Positions 46,570-56,000 are shown, counted from the stretch's first letter. The stretch is 64,000 bases of DNA from Leptolyngbya sp. KIOST-1 (GCF_000763385.1 NZ_JQFA01000002.1:2666001-2730000), one strand, 5' to 3'. The notes: generated by a model from the letters alone, not told the origin. A program made the numbers and translations.

Positions 46570-47820
46570 ATGACGTTTCAAAGCCCGCCCGGCACAACCG
46601 CTCTCAATCGATCGTCCCGCCGCGTCACCCTTCAAGCTGCCCTCAATCAGGTGGTATCCCAGGAGGCCCACCGCAACGAGCTCCAGCTATCCTATGTGCG
46701 GGCGGGAGTGTTATTTATCTCCCTGCTGCTGGATATAGCGGTGTTTTTGTTTCCGCAGGCGCTGCTGGGCAAAGACCATGTGCCCCCTACGGTTGTCATT
46801 ATCAGCACCTGCGCCAATCTGTTTGCCCTGGGGCTGGTGGTTATTCTGCGGCAAGGCCTCTCCATGGAAGCGCTGCAGCGCTGGCAGGTGATTATTCCCA
46901 TCTTTGACAATCTGTTGCTGTGGGCGTTTATCACCAACATCTGGCGCGTGCTGGGGGAAACCCAGCCGCTGATCTTGACCAATGTGGTCGCCTTTTGCAG
47001 TTTGGTGGCCATCTCCGGGGGGCTGCGCCTGAGCCGTCGGGCCGCCCTACTCACGTCGCTGCTGGCCCTGGTCAACTTTGCCTATGGAGCCGTGCTGTTT
47101 CAGCTCAACCCAGCCCTGGCGCTGTTTGCCGGGATTACCGTTTTGGGCACCGGCTTTTTGGGTATGCGGATGGCGGTGATCGTGCGCCGCCACGTCAAGA
47201 ATGAATCGGGCCGGGTTCTGATGGCCCAGTTTTTGCCCAAAACTGTGGTTGAAGCTGCCTTTGAGTCGCCCCTGGACCTGCTGCAACAGCCGCAGAAGTG
47301 CCAGGTGACCATTGTGGTGACCGACCTGCGGCAGTTCACGCACTTTGCCGAGTCCCTGGAGCCCCAGGCTGCGCTCGATTTTCTCGATCGCTACCAGGGG
47401 GTGCTGGCCACGATTGTGGAACGCCAAGGGGGCTGGGTTGATAAATTTATGGGCGACGGCATGCTGGCGGTGTTTGGAGCCCCCGACCCGCTTGAGAACC
47501 ACGCCTGCAGCGCCCTGACAGCGGCCACGGCAATGGTGCGGGAGGTCCAGCAGATCTCACCCCTGGCGATGGGAATAGGGGTCCATTCGGGGCCGGTGGT
47601 GGCCGGCTGCCTGGGCACGGTTGGCCGGCTGGAGTTTACGGTGATTGGCGACACGGTGAATGTGGCCGCCCGGCTGGAAGCCCTGACCAAAACCCTGGGC
47701 CACGGGCTGCTGGTCAGCGAAACCACCCAGCGGCAGGCCGGGGCGTTTCCGCTGCGATCGGTGGGTCGTCACAGCCTGCGCGGTAGAGCCCAAACCCTGG
47801 AGCTGTTTACCCTCAGCTAG
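46570..47820 (+). CDS. Membrane adenylate/guanylate cyclase
   Basis: A 416-residue class III nucleotide cyclase. Five to six membrane spans (about 38-205, e.g. VLFISLLLDIAVFLFPQALL) form the sensor half. The catalytic domain covers about 235-416: metal-binding Asp in VTDLRQFT and GGWVDKFMGDGMLAVF, and the transition-state Asn/Arg pair in IGDTVNVAARLE. The Lys before MGDG and Asp at the IGD position favour ATP as substrate. It makes a second messenger and could feed the Crp-family regulator, though no link is shown. No ribosome site is properly spaced. Confidence 0.92.
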   Translation: MTFQSPPGTTALNRSSRRVTLQAALNQVVSQEAHRNELQLSYVRAGVLFISLLLDIAVFLFPQALLGKDHVPPTVVIISTCANLFALGLVVILRQGLSMEALQRWQVIIPIFDNLLLWAFITNIWRVLGETQPLILTNVVAFCSLVAISGGLRLSRRAALLTSLLALVNFAYGAVLFQLNPALALFAGITVLGTGFLGMRMAVIVRRHVKNESGRVLMAQFLPKTVVEAAFESPLDLLQQPQKCQVTIVVTDLRQFTHFAESLEPQAALDFLDRYQGVLATIVERQGGWVDKFMGDGMLAVFGAPDPLENHACSALTAATAMVREVQQISPLAMGIGVHSGPVVAGCLGTVGRLEFTVIGDTVNVAARLEALTKTLGHGLLVSETTQRQAGAFPLRSVGRHSLRGRAQTLELFTLS

Positions 47821-47974
47821 GTTCATAGAACCGGGCACCTCTGACCATAGAGAGGAATGTATCCTTCGATAGAGGTTGAGGCCCAGGGACTATGGCATTT
47901 CTAAGGTTAGGTTCTCGCCTTTTGGCTACGGAATACCGCTGGGATCATCAAGTCTCCGGTAGCTGTGGAGTTTC

Positions 47975-47996
47975 GGTATCGTAAGTTATCGATACC
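47975..47996. promoter_or_regulatory. Inverted repeat upstream of hybrid sensor
   Basis: GGTATCG (47975-47981) and CGATACC (47990-47996) form a 7+8+7 inverted repeat 43 bp before the ATG of the receiver-kinase gene. TATCGATAC words make the right half itself nearly palindromic. Candidate operator; no regulator is adjacent. Confidence 0.35.
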
Positions 47997-48039
47997 ATAG
48001 GTATAGAGAGCACCGCACCGCATGGTTTTGAACTGAATA

Positions 48040-49308
48040 ATGTCTCCGGATCCTTCCAATGAACTCTATGCAATTCTGGCCGTAGACGATTCTCCGGACA
48101 ATTTGTTTTTGATCGAGTCTATTTTGGATGACCCTGAGTACCACATTACCTGCGTGGAGAGTGGCCATGCAGCCCTGGAGGTGGTGGCAGACATCCCGCC
48201 CGATCTGATTTTGCTCGATGTGATGATGCCAGGGCTTGATGGCTATGCGGTTACCCAGCGCATTCGCGACAATCCCAACCTGCCCTATATTCCCATCCTG
48301 CTGATTACGGCCCACGACCAATCGAGTCTGGTGCAGGGGCTGGATGCGGGGGCTGACGACTTTATTCGCAAACCCGTGGATGTCAACGAACTGCGGGCAA
48401 GGGTGCGATCGCTGCTTCGGCTCAAGCGCAGCATTGACGCCCAGTCCGCCATGCTTCGCCAGCGCGACGACTTTGTCGCCCGCCTCACCCACGACCTGCG
48501 CACCCCCCTGGTGGCGGCCAACCGCATGCTCAAGCTGTGCCAGAACGATGCCTTTGGCCCCATGCCCGACGACGGCAAGCATGCCCTCGCCACCATCGTG
48601 GACAGCAACCGCCACCTGCTCAGTATGGTGAATACCCTGCTTGAGGTGTACCGCCACGAGGCGGGGCATAAGGCCCTGACTCTGTCGCCGGTCGACCTGT
48701 TTAAGCTGACCGAAACCGTGGTCATGGAGCTGGCCCCGATGGCGGCGGAGAAAGACCTCGCCTGTCTACTGTGCCGCTCCGACCGAGTTGATCGCCTGGG
48801 GCCTGCCCCTGGCGATCGCGACCTGCCTTCCGGCCCTCAGGCCAACTACTCTTCCCCCACGACTGTGGCAGAGACTGTCGCAGAAACCATTGACAGGGAA
48901 CCTATGACGGTGGAGAGCGAAGTATTCACCGTGCTGGGAGACCACCTGGAACTGCGGCGGGTGATTACCAACCTGATTGGCAACGCCATCAAATTTACCG
49001 ACTCCGGCAGCGTGACCACCACTCTGGGCACCACCTCCCATCTGCCCGCTGGCGTCGATATACCCGGTGTCAGTGGCTCTGCCTGGGTATGGGTCAGCGT
49101 CGCCGATACCGGCATTGGCGTTCCCGAGGCCGAGCAGCAGGCGGTGTTTGAGTGGTTCCGCCAGGGCAACCAGGCCCGCTCTGGCCACGGCCTGGGGCTG
49201 CACCTGTCGCAGCGCATCGCCAGAATGCACGGCGGCACCATTACCCTGACCTCCCAGGTGGGCGAGGGCAGTTGTTTCACGCTCTATCTGCCTCAGCCCG
49301 TCGGTTGA
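48040..49308 (+). CDS. Receiver-histidine kinase hybrid (response regulator first)
   Basis: A 422-residue cytosolic signalling protein. Residues 6-125 are a receiver domain (LAVDDSPDNLFLIES, phospho-Asp in LILLDVMMPGLDGY, Lys in FIRKPVDVNEL). A linker leads to a DHp H-box (RLTHDLRTPLVAANRMLKLC) with the autophosphorylated His. The ATPase domain has N box LRRVITNLIGNAIKF, G1 VADTGIGVPEAEQ and G2 GHGLGLHLSQRI. A low-complexity insertion with TVAETVAETIDRE lies between the DHp and ATPase parts at about 270-290. No input domain or cognate regulator is next to it. Confidence 0.94.
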   Translation: MSPDPSNELYAILAVDDSPDNLFLIESILDDPEYHITCVESGHAALEVVADIPPDLILLDVMMPGLDGYAVTQRIRDNPNLPYIPILLITAHDQSSLVQGLDAGADDFIRKPVDVNELRARVRSLLRLKRSIDAQSAMLRQRDDFVARLTHDLRTPLVAANRMLKLCQNDAFGPMPDDGKHALATIVDSNRHLLSMVNTLLEVYRHEAGHKALTLSPVDLFKLTETVVMELAPMAAEKDLACLLCRSDRVDRLGPAPGDRDLPSGPQANYSSPTTVAETVAETIDREPMTVESEVFTVLGDHLELRRVITNLIGNAIKFTDSGSVTTTLGTTSHLPAGVDIPGVSGSAWVWVSVADTGIGVPEAEQQAVFEWFRQGNQARSGHGLGLHLSQRIARMHGGTITLTSQVGEGSCFTLYLPQPVG

Positions 49309-49456
49309 GCAGGCTGGGTTAATTTAGCCTTAGTTGGCTATGGGAATCGAGGGTTGGGCTGAGCCAGTTTTGAGCCGCAACCCTCAGCACTGATACCGTC
49401 TGACTGCTTCGGGTTTAGTAGGATGGAACTACTCCATTCTCTATTCAGGCACCCCT

Positions 49457-50569
49457 ATGCGCATCGGGCTACCCAAGGAAATCAAGGACCAGGAGTTTCG
49501 CGTTGGCCTTACCCCGGCGGCAGTGCAGAGCCTTTGCCAGCAGGGACACCAGGTGTTCGTGCAGACGGGGGCCGGAGCGGGGTCCGGCTTTGGCGATGAC
49601 GACTACCAAAAAGCGGGGGCCAGCCTGGTCACCGAGGCCGCCAAGGCCTGGGCCCAGGAGATGGTAGTCAAGGTTAAGGAACCCCAGCCCTCGGAGTATG
49701 GGTACTTTCGCTCCGATCTGATTTTGTTTACCTACCTGCACCTGGCGGCGGAGCGATCGCTGACCGAGGCGCTGATCCAGAGCGGCATCGAGGCGATCGC
49801 CTACGAAACGGTGGTCGCCCCCGACGGTCGCCTGCCCCTGCTCACCCCCATGAGCATCATCGCCGGGCGGCTGTCGGTGCAGTTTGGGGCCCGCTACCTG
49901 GAGCGCCAGCAGGGGGGACGCGGGGTGCTGCTGGGGGGTATGCCCGGCGTTTCTCCAGGCACCGTGGTGATTTTGGGCGGCGGCGTGGTCGGCACCGAAG
50001 CCGCCAAGATGGCCGTTGGCCTGGGGGCCAGGGTGCAGATTATCGACCTCAATGTCGAGCGGCTGGCCTACCTGGAAACCCTATTTGGTTCTCGGGTGGA
50101 GCTGCTCTACAGCAGCTCAGCCCAGATTGCCACCAGTGTCCCCCAGGCCGATCTGCTGATTGGGGCGGTGCTGGTGCCCGGCCGTAAGGCTCCCACCCTG
50201 GTAGCTAAGGATCTGGTCGCCCAAATGCGCCCTGGTTCGGTAATTATTGATGTCGCGGTGGACCAGGGCGGCTGTATCGAAACCCTGCGCCCCACCTCCC
50301 ACAGCCAGCCCACCTATGTGGAGCAGGGGGTCGTGCATTTTGGCGTGCCCAACATGCCCGGCGCGGTACCCTGGACCGCCACCCAGGCGCTCAACAACGC
50401 CACCCTGCCCTACGTGCTCAAGCTGGCCAACCAGGGGATGGAGGCCCTGGCGAGCGATTGCGGTTTGCAGGGCGGGCTCAACGTGTCTGCCGGTAAACTC
50501 GTCCACCCGGCGGTGCGCGATGTTTTTCCCGATCTGGCCAGCCAGTCGGCAGCGATGGCGGCGATCTAG
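49457..50569 (+). CDS. ald: Alanine dehydrogenase
   Basis: A 370-residue enzyme converting L-alanine, water and NAD+ to pyruvate, ammonium and NADH. It begins MRIGLPKEIKDQEFRVGLTP, the family signature. Catalytic Lys in VKVKEPQPSEY and His in LFTYLHLAAE are conserved, as is Asp in VDQGGCIET. The NAD motif is VVILGGGVVGTEAAKMA. The length is typical. It is probably monocistronic; a repeat-rich spacer follows. Confidence 0.97.
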   Translation: MRIGLPKEIKDQEFRVGLTPAAVQSLCQQGHQVFVQTGAGAGSGFGDDDYQKAGASLVTEAAKAWAQEMVVKVKEPQPSEYGYFRSDLILFTYLHLAAERSLTEALIQSGIEAIAYETVVAPDGRLPLLTPMSIIAGRLSVQFGARYLERQQGGRGVLLGGMPGVSPGTVVILGGGVVGTEAAKMAVGLGARVQIIDLNVERLAYLETLFGSRVELLYSSSAQIATSVPQADLLIGAVLVPGRKAPTLVAKDLVAQMRPGSVIIDVAVDQGGCIETLRPTSHSQPTYVEQGVVHFGVPNMPGAVPWTATQALNNATLPYVLKLANQGMEALASDCGLQGGLNVSAGKLVHPAVRDVFPDLASQSAAMAAI

Positions 50570-50604
50570 CGCTGGTTGGTTGCGGTTAAGGTCTCTCGGG
50601 GGGG

Positions 50605-50760
50605 GTAGGTGTTAGGTGTCAGGTGTCAGGTCTAGGGGGTCAGGTTACAGCTGGTGGTAAGCCAAAAAATGACGGGATCTACGGGTCAGGGTATACGGTT
50701 CACGGTTCACGGTATAAGGCCAGGCCTGTACCTGAAACCCAACACCTGAAACCCTACTGC
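50605..50760. repeat. Intergenic repeat cluster, copy B
   Basis: It contains GGTGTTAGGTGTCAGGTGTC words near 50607 and the exact 20-base word TACGGTTCACGGTTCACGGT at 50694-50713, found in reverse orientation at 126-145. It lies between alanine dehydrogenase and the convergent thioredoxin gene and encodes nothing. Confidence 0.65.
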
Positions 50761-50798
50761 CCCATCATCTTTAGCCTGACAAACCACAAACTGCCGAC

Positions 50799-51380
50799 TC
50801 AGTTCACCACGGCGCTGCCGTGGGCGCGGGGGTCGTCGTTGACGGCCCGCTGGCGCGATAGCACATCCCCTTCGATCGCCGACAGGCGGCCAAAGTTTTG
50901 CTGATGGGGCAGGGGGGCCTGGGCAATCAGCGCATCGAGGTTTTCGCTGAGAATCTGGCGCGGCTGCTCGCCAATGGCCACCGCGATCGGGCTGCCGTCG
51001 GCGCCTGAGTAGACAAAGTGGGGAATGCCCTCCACCCGGTAGGCCAGCATTTCGGGCAGCCACTTGTTGTTGTCAATGTTGAGCATGACAAAGTTGACGC
51101 GATCGCCGTAGGTCTCCCGCAGGTCAGCCATATCGGCGGCCATCGCCTGGCAGGTGGTGCACCAGTTGGCGTAAAACTCCAGCAGGGTTGGCTTACCGTT
51201 GGTTTGGGCCTCTTCGTAAGGCACGGCACTGGCCGCCAGATCACCGAGAGAAGGCATCGCCGACTGGGTGCGAATGCCCAAAAACAGGGCCACCGCCAGC
51301 ACAACAGCGGCCACCGCCACCACCAGGTTGCGGGCACGACTGGGGGGAGTATCTTGGGTTAGGGGCAGGTTTTCTGGCAT
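50799..51380 (-). CDS. txlA: Membrane-anchored thioredoxin-like protein (TxlA/HCF164 type)
   Basis: A 193-residue protein starting MPENLPLTQDTPPSRARNLV. One membrane anchor (about 18-38) is followed by a thioredoxin fold, active site in FYANWCTTCQAMA (CxxC with Thr-Thr), and the cis-Pro in VEGIPHFVYS. In chloroplasts the HCF164 homologue helps assemble cytochrome b6f and passes electrons to the lumen. The start at 51380 is chosen over a longer frame to 51473, which would add a non-hydrophobic tail. The C-terminal 45 residues are less conserved. Divergent from the ferredoxin-like gene. Confidence 0.9.
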   Translation of the reverse strand: MPENLPLTQDTPPSRARNLVVAVAAVVLAVALFLGIRTQSAMPSLGDLAASAVPYEEAQTNGKPTLLEFYANWCTTCQAMAADMADLRETYGDRVNFVMLNIDNNKWLPEMLAYRVEGIPHFVYSGADGSPIAVAIGEQPRQILSENLDALIAQAPLPHQQNFGRLSAIEGDVLSRQRAVNDDPRAHGSAVVN

Positions 51381-51511
51381 GGGAGGAGGGGTTTGCTTGG
51401 CTAGACTAGGGCAGTGGAACCGCTTGGGTCGCTCAATGTCTCGGTTGGGCCAGTTAGGATAAAAGCAGCCCACTGGTTTTAGTGTAAAAGAATTGGGGTG
51501 TGGAGTCGGCG

Positions 51512-51916
51512 ATGAAAAAACGGGTCAAGCTGATTTTCCCCAAGCGGTCGGTGCACATGCCGATTACCTACAGGCTGGCCAAAGACTTTGACATTGCCGC
51601 CAATATCATTCGCGCCCAGGTGGCCCCCAACCAGGTGGGTACGCTGGTGGTTGAGCTGTCCGGCGATATCGATCGGCTCAACGACGCTGTCGACTGGCTC
51701 GAAATCCAGGGCATTGAGGTCTCTGGGGCCAGTGGCGAAATTGTTGTAGACGAGGACCTCTGCGTCCACTGCGGGCTGTGTACAGGGGTCTGCCCCACCC
51801 GCGCCCTCTCCCTCGATGGGGAAACCTACCGGCTGACGTTTGCGCGATCGCGCTGTATTGTCTGCGAGCAGTGCGTACCCACCTGTCCCGTACAGGCCAT
51901 TTCCACCAACCTGTAG
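51512..51916 (+). CDS. NIL-domain ferredoxin with two [4Fe-4S] motifs
   Basis: A 134-residue protein. Residues 1-75 are an NIL domain (ligand-binding, ACT-like; MKKRVKLIFPKRSVHMPITY), and the rest a bacterial ferredoxin with CVHCGLCTGVCP and CIVCEQCVPTCP, each giving CxxCxxCxxxCP. NIL domains are elsewhere found with methionine ABC transporters, which suggests sulfur or methionine metabolism. GGAG lies about 8 nt before the ATG at 51512; a GTG at 51500 would add four residues. It precedes a small membrane-protein gene by 22 nt. Confidence 0.93.
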   Translation: MKKRVKLIFPKRSVHMPITYRLAKDFDIAANIIRAQVAPNQVGTLVVELSGDIDRLNDAVDWLEIQGIEVSGASGEIVVDEDLCVHCGLCTGVCPTRALSLDGETYRLTFARSRCIVCEQCVPTCPVQAISTNL

Positions 51917-51938
51917 CTGCGGCTGAGGCGCGATCGCC

Positions 51939-52397
51939 ATGGAACAAGACCGCTCACTGCGCACCCTGATTAAGGTTCACTGGCTCTCCTGGACCCTCAT
52001 GGTGGTAGCCCACGCCACCTACGGCGGGTTCTTGCACGACCGCGCGGCGGGGCCAGCGGCCTGGGCGGTTAGCGTGGTGCTCGCGATCGCGGGGGCGGCC
52101 GCCATCACCCTCTGTTGGCCCCTGCTGCGTCGGGTCATTTTGCTGGGCTTTCAGTCCGATATGGGCTATTTCATCATGGCCCTGAGCGTGGCTTCTCTAG
52201 CGGTGGTGGCCGTGACGCAGTTCCACCTGTTCGCCTACTTCACAATGCTGGTGGCCGTGTCTCTGCTGGCCCGCGTCGACAATCTCATCCTCGGCATCAG
52301 CGACACCAGGGCCTTTTTCTGGCTAGCGTCCCTGGCGCTGCTGGGGCTCGCCTTCAGCTGGATACCAACGCTGTTGAGAGGCTCTATCGCAGGGTGA
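51939..52397 (+). CDS. Small integral membrane protein, 152 aa
   Basis: Four to five membrane spans are visible: WLSWTLMVVAHATYGGFL, WAVSVVLAIAGAAAITLCW, FIMALSVASLAVVAVTQF, LFAYFTMLVAVSLLARV and FFWLASLALLGLAFSWI. The ends are hydrophilic. No family recognised. It lies 22 nt downstream of the NIL-ferredoxin gene in the same direction, so a redox-linked membrane partner is possible, but only from context. Confidence 0.75.
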   Translation: MEQDRSLRTLIKVHWLSWTLMVVAHATYGGFLHDRAAGPAAWAVSVVLAIAGAAAITLCWPLLRRVILLGFQSDMGYFIMALSVASLAVVAVTQFHLFAYFTMLVAVSLLARVDNLILGISDTRAFFWLASLALLGLAFSWIPTLLRGSIAG

Positions 52398-52603
52398 TGC
52401 ATCGACTGCGCGGCTGCGATTGGCTCCGCACTATTGCCCTCCTCTAGAATCGCAATGGTGTGGGTCGTAGTCCTGCCCCGTCCCTGTGTAGGATGGTTAA
52501 CAGGTCTTGTCGCTGTATACAATGTCGGGCCTGGTGGGCGCCGTGCTCTCGGTGCAGCTTGGGCAAGGGCAATACTTTATTGACGCTAGTTAGGGGTTTA
52601 CGC

Positions 52604-54808
52604 ATGACGGCTGCCAGCACGCAATCGATTCCCGCCTTTTGTGAAGGTATTCAACATTTTGGCGGGCTCCCTCCCGAGTTCGCCACCTACGGTCAGACAG
52701 CGGCGATCGCCCCCGAGCAGAGCGCGATCGCATCCCCCAGTGATCCCGCCGCCGTCTACCAAACCCTGCTGGCTGCCGATGCCCTGCGCTACCTCACCCT
52801 GCAGATGACCGCTACCAAAGAGTCGGGCCACCCCGGCGGGTTTGCCAGCATTGCCGATGCGATCGCCGCCCTGGTCATGCTGGGTCACAAAAACATCGTC
52901 ACCGAGGTGGGCCACCACGCCCCCGGCTTCTACAGCAACGTGTTCCTCGACCGCTCCCTTGAAGCCATGGGCATCGAGACCGTGCAGCAACTGTGCGATC
53001 GCTTCCGCGAAACCCACGGTCTACTGGGCCACCTGTCCGGCCAGATTCCTGGCCTGCTGGCCCCCGCTGGTCCCCTCGGCCAGGGTCAGCACTTTGCTAT
53101 GGCCGGGGCCAAGCTGAACCCCGGCGTCCTGTTCCCCGTCACCATCGGCGATGGGGGCCTGGGCGAGCCGTACATCATGAGCAGCTTTGGTCACTTCAAC
53201 ACCGCCTACCCCGACATCACCAACGTGTTGCCCATCCTGGTCTGGAATGGTTTCTCCCAGGAACACCACAGCATGGTCTCCACCAAAACCAACCAGGCCA
53301 TGATCGACTACTGGCGCGGCAACGGCTTCCAGGAAATTGTGCTGGTCGATGCCAAAGACTACGACGACACCGACCAGCCCGGCGACTACGTCGACAGCAC
53401 TCTATTCTCCTTTCCCCAGCGGTTTGCCTTCACCCAGGCGGTGCTAGAAGCCACCGACAAAGCCGCCAAGCTGGCCCTAAGCGGCACCCTGACGGTGCTG
53501 ATCGTCAAGCAGCTCAAGGGCGCAGGCGTCCACAAGCGGGGGGCGCAGTCCCATAACCTCTACCCCGGCGACTCCCTCCAGCGTGACTACATTGTCAGCG
53601 CCCTGAGCAGCCGCGCCCTGCACGCCGATGCCTGGCATCTCGTCCGTACCAACTACGAGCGGGCTGGAGGTGGCCCCGGCTCAAAAACAGCGGTGACAGA
53701 ATCCGTTCTGCCCCTGGCCGACCTGGGCAGCCTGCCCCTCAACGAATTTCCCGTCGGGGGCGACAAACAGGTGGCCACCACGGCCATGGGCGCCCTGGTG
53801 GGCTACGTGGGTCAAACCGACGCTCAGTTTGTGGTCACCAACGCCGACGGCAACGCCGCCTCGGGCATTAACAACATCAACCAGGCGCTCAAGATCATTC
53901 ACCCCACCACAGATGACACCTACTTTCAGCAGCCCCACGGCCAGGTCTACGAGCCCCTCAGCGAAGACGCCTGCGCCGGTTTAGCGGCGGCTCAAGCCCT
54001 GTTTGGGGCTCGGTCCCTCTGGTGTTCCTACGAATCGTTTGCCGTCAACGGATTGCCCATCTGGCAAACCGTTACCCAGGCCATGGCCGAGCTGCGCCGC
54101 CCCACCCCATCCACCATTGCCCTGTTTACCGCCGGTGCCCTGGAGCAGGGCCGCAACGGCTGGACCCACCAGCGCCCCGAAATCGAAAACTACTTTGCCG
54201 GGATGATGCGCAACGGCAACGTCTATCCTTTGTTTCCAACCGATGCCAACGGTATTCAGGTGTGCTACGACTGGGCATTAAGCACCCGAAACAAGGGGAT
54301 CACCATTACCGCCAGCAAGTCCCCCCTACCCATCCGCACCACCTTTGAGCAAACTCGCCAAGCCCTAGCTGAGGGGGCCATTGAGTTAGCCAGCTGGTCC
54401 GGCGACAAAACAGTCGTGTTTGCTGTGATTGGCGACATGACCCTATTGCCAGTGTTTGAGGCTGCCGAACAGCTGGCCGCCAGCGGCATTGGCAGCCGCA
54501 TCCTGTCGGTGGTCAACCCGCGCCAGCTGTACCGACCCACCGACGTCGCCTGGGATATGTGCTCTGAGCCCAATGACGGCTTCCTGTCGGATGCAGGCTT
54601 TGCCCGGTTGTTTGCAGGCGACGTTCTACTGGGTATCACGGGCGGCTCCAGCGCCATGCTGGAACCCATCATGCTGCGCAGCCCCGCTCCCCGCGACACC
54701 TTCGCCTGGAAGCGGGGCGAAACTACGGCCAGTGCTGGCCAAATCATGGCCATCAACGGCTTGACCGCCGCCAACTTTGTCACCAGAGCCAAAGCCCTGC
54801 TAGCCTAG
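52604..54808 (+). CDS. Phosphoketolase/transketolase-family ThDP enzyme
   Basis: A 734-residue protein from the ATG at 52604, with AGGGG about 7 nt upstream. The N-terminal half holds a thiamine diphosphate motif GDGGLGEPYIMSSFGHFNTA with the terminal Asn in LPILVWNG, which I read as phosphoketolase-like (LPIL..NG). A second half carries GNGWTHQRPEIENY and the C-terminal regulatory/transketolase-like domain. Compared with standard phosphoketolase, the region between is shorter. The family cleaves xylulose 5-phosphate or fructose 6-phosphate to acetyl phosphate. I am confident of the family and not of the substrate; a role in a cyanobacterial phosphoketolase bypass is plausible. Confidence 0.8.
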   Translation: MTAASTQSIPAFCEGIQHFGGLPPEFATYGQTAAIAPEQSAIASPSDPAAVYQTLLAADALRYLTLQMTATKESGHPGGFASIADAIAALVMLGHKNIVTEVGHHAPGFYSNVFLDRSLEAMGIETVQQLCDRFRETHGLLGHLSGQIPGLLAPAGPLGQGQHFAMAGAKLNPGVLFPVTIGDGGLGEPYIMSSFGHFNTAYPDITNVLPILVWNGFSQEHHSMVSTKTNQAMIDYWRGNGFQEIVLVDAKDYDDTDQPGDYVDSTLFSFPQRFAFTQAVLEATDKAAKLALSGTLTVLIVKQLKGAGVHKRGAQSHNLYPGDSLQRDYIVSALSSRALHADAWHLVRTNYERAGGGPGSKTAVTESVLPLADLGSLPLNEFPVGGDKQVATTAMGALVGYVGQTDAQFVVTNADGNAASGINNINQALKIIHPTTDDTYFQQPHGQVYEPLSEDACAGLAAAQALFGARSLWCSYESFAVNGLPIWQTVTQAMAELRRPTPSTIALFTAGALEQGRNGWTHQRPEIENYFAGMMRNGNVYPLFPTDANGIQVCYDWALSTRNKGITITASKSPLPIRTTFEQTRQALAEGAIELASWSGDKTVVFAVIGDMTLLPVFEAAEQLAASGIGSRILSVVNPRQLYRPTDVAWDMCSEPNDGFLSDAGFARLFAGDVLLGITGGSSAMLEPIMLRSPAPRDTFAWKRGETTASAGQIMAINGLTAANFVTRAKALLA

Positions 54809-54984
54809 TGCCACTGTGCAGAACGGGCCATACCAAGCCCGAGTTCAAAAACCTCGGTTCAAAACAGGTAGCCCGCAGGGGCAAGCGGTTGCTTGCCCTG
54901 CACTAATAGGAGGTAGGTAAGCAGGATTTAGGGTAACTCAGGTCAGCCAGCCGAACCCCGAAAGGCCTGGATTCTCAAACCAAC

Positions 54985-55016
54985 AAAAAGGGGCCGGTTT
55001 ACACCGGCCCCTTTTT
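54985..55016. terminator. Strong bidirectional rho-independent terminator
   Basis: AAAAAGGGGCCGGT-TTAC-ACCGGCCCCTTTTT: a 9-bp GC stem extended by A/T pairs, with T runs on both strands. It lies 176 nt after the phosphoketolase-like stop and about 30 nt from the end of the convergent Tic22 gene, so it likely ends both. Confidence 0.95.
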
Positions 55017-55046
55017 GATCTTTAGGAAAAATAATTCACGGTGTCC

Positions 55047-55781
55047 CTACCGGCCCTCTTCCTGGGAACGGATGTAGTTCAGCACCTCGGTGGATGGAAA
55101 CAGCCGCACCTGCTGGAGCTGGGCATCGAGGGCAGGGTCGGTGCTATTGGTCATGGTCGTCAGCAGCCACTCCAGGGAAAGCACCTGAATCACGACATTG
55201 TTCGCCGCCTCAGCGTTCGACTCTCGGTACCGGTTGAGCAGCGTCTGCAAATCGTTACGGGAGAAGAACATCGGGAGCGAAGTCTCCCCATCGTGGTTGA
55301 TGGTGAGGTAAGGACCATCGGCCCCTTGGCGGGCAATAAACAGAGGAACGCCCTGGAAATTGGCCTGAAGCTGAGTCGCTCGCTCCAGCTCACCGCTAAT
55401 CGGCAAATAGAGCAGCGGCACCTGCTGGCTATCGTTGAGCACGGTTTCTTGGTAGAGCGTGCCCAGGTCCACCAGAGCGACTGCCGCACTGGGGTCTTCC
55501 TGGCGAGCACGGGCCAAAAATTCCTCGGCAGCAGCCCCGTCAATAAACACTACGGGTACTTTCACTTCCTGATTATTGACCTCAGCGGCAGCCGTCAGCG
55601 GCTGACCATCGGAGTTCAGGATAATGAAAACAGGCACCTGTTCTAGCTTATCGACAATGGCCTCTTCACTGAGGGCTTCGGCAGGTAGAGGCATGATCAA
55701 ACCACCCCCCAGAAGGCTGCCGCTAACGAGGGCAGTGATCAGGGGGAGAGGCCGCAAAAAGGAGGAAAATAACTTTCGCAT
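55047..55781 (-). CDS. tic22: Tic22-family protein
   Basis: A 244-residue protein with signal peptide (MRKLFSSFLRPLPLITALVS, likely cut after AEA near residue 35). The mature part starts LSEEAIVDKLEQVPVFIILN and contains GQPLTAA, VPVVFIDGAAAEEFLARARQ and VPLFIARQG, typical of Tic22. In chloroplasts it chaperones proteins to the Tic complex; the cyanobacterial protein helps outer-membrane biogenesis in the periplasm. The start is the ATG at 55781; a longer frame to 55832 lacks support. Confidence 0.92.
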   Translation of the reverse strand: MRKLFSSFLRPLPLITALVSGSLLGGGLIMPLPAEALSEEAIVDKLEQVPVFIILNSDGQPLTAAAEVNNQEVKVPVVFIDGAAAEEFLARARQEDPSAAVALVDLGTLYQETVLNDSQQVPLLYLPISGELERATQLQANFQGVPLFIARQGADGPYLTINHDGETSLPMFFSRNDLQTLLNRYRESNAEAANNVVIQVLSLEWLLTTMTNSTDPALDAQLQQVRLFPSTEVLNYIRSQEEGR

Positions 55782-55926
55782 AGGAAACTCTGGCGTAGTT
55801 AACGATAAGGGGGATAGGGCAAGGGCCACCAACGTTACTGACTATAGATACTACACACTCAGGGGAGTAACACAGAGCCCTGTGCCAGTCGTTTTAGTCG
55901 CTCAGGGGAAAATTTTAAATTCAAAA

Positions 55927-56000
55927 TCGGGATGACAGGATTTGAACCTGCGACATCCTGCTCCCAAAGCAGGCGCGCTACCAAGCTGCGCTACATCCCG
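55927..56000 (-). tRNA. tRNA-Pro (UGG)
   Basis: The minus strand reads CGGGATGTAGCGCAGCTTGG at the 5' end and GGTTCAAATCCTGTCATCCCG near the 3' end. The acceptor stem CGGGATG/CATCCCG is perfect. The anticodon loop TTTGGGA gives TGG (proline), with a stem CTGCT/AGCAG. The length is 74 including the discriminator A, no CCA is encoded and no intron seen. Confidence 0.97.

Noticed and set aside
46467..46907. 146-residue frame overlapping the cyclase start
   Set aside because: Out of frame with the cyclase and with no family pattern; an artefact of GC-rich sequence.
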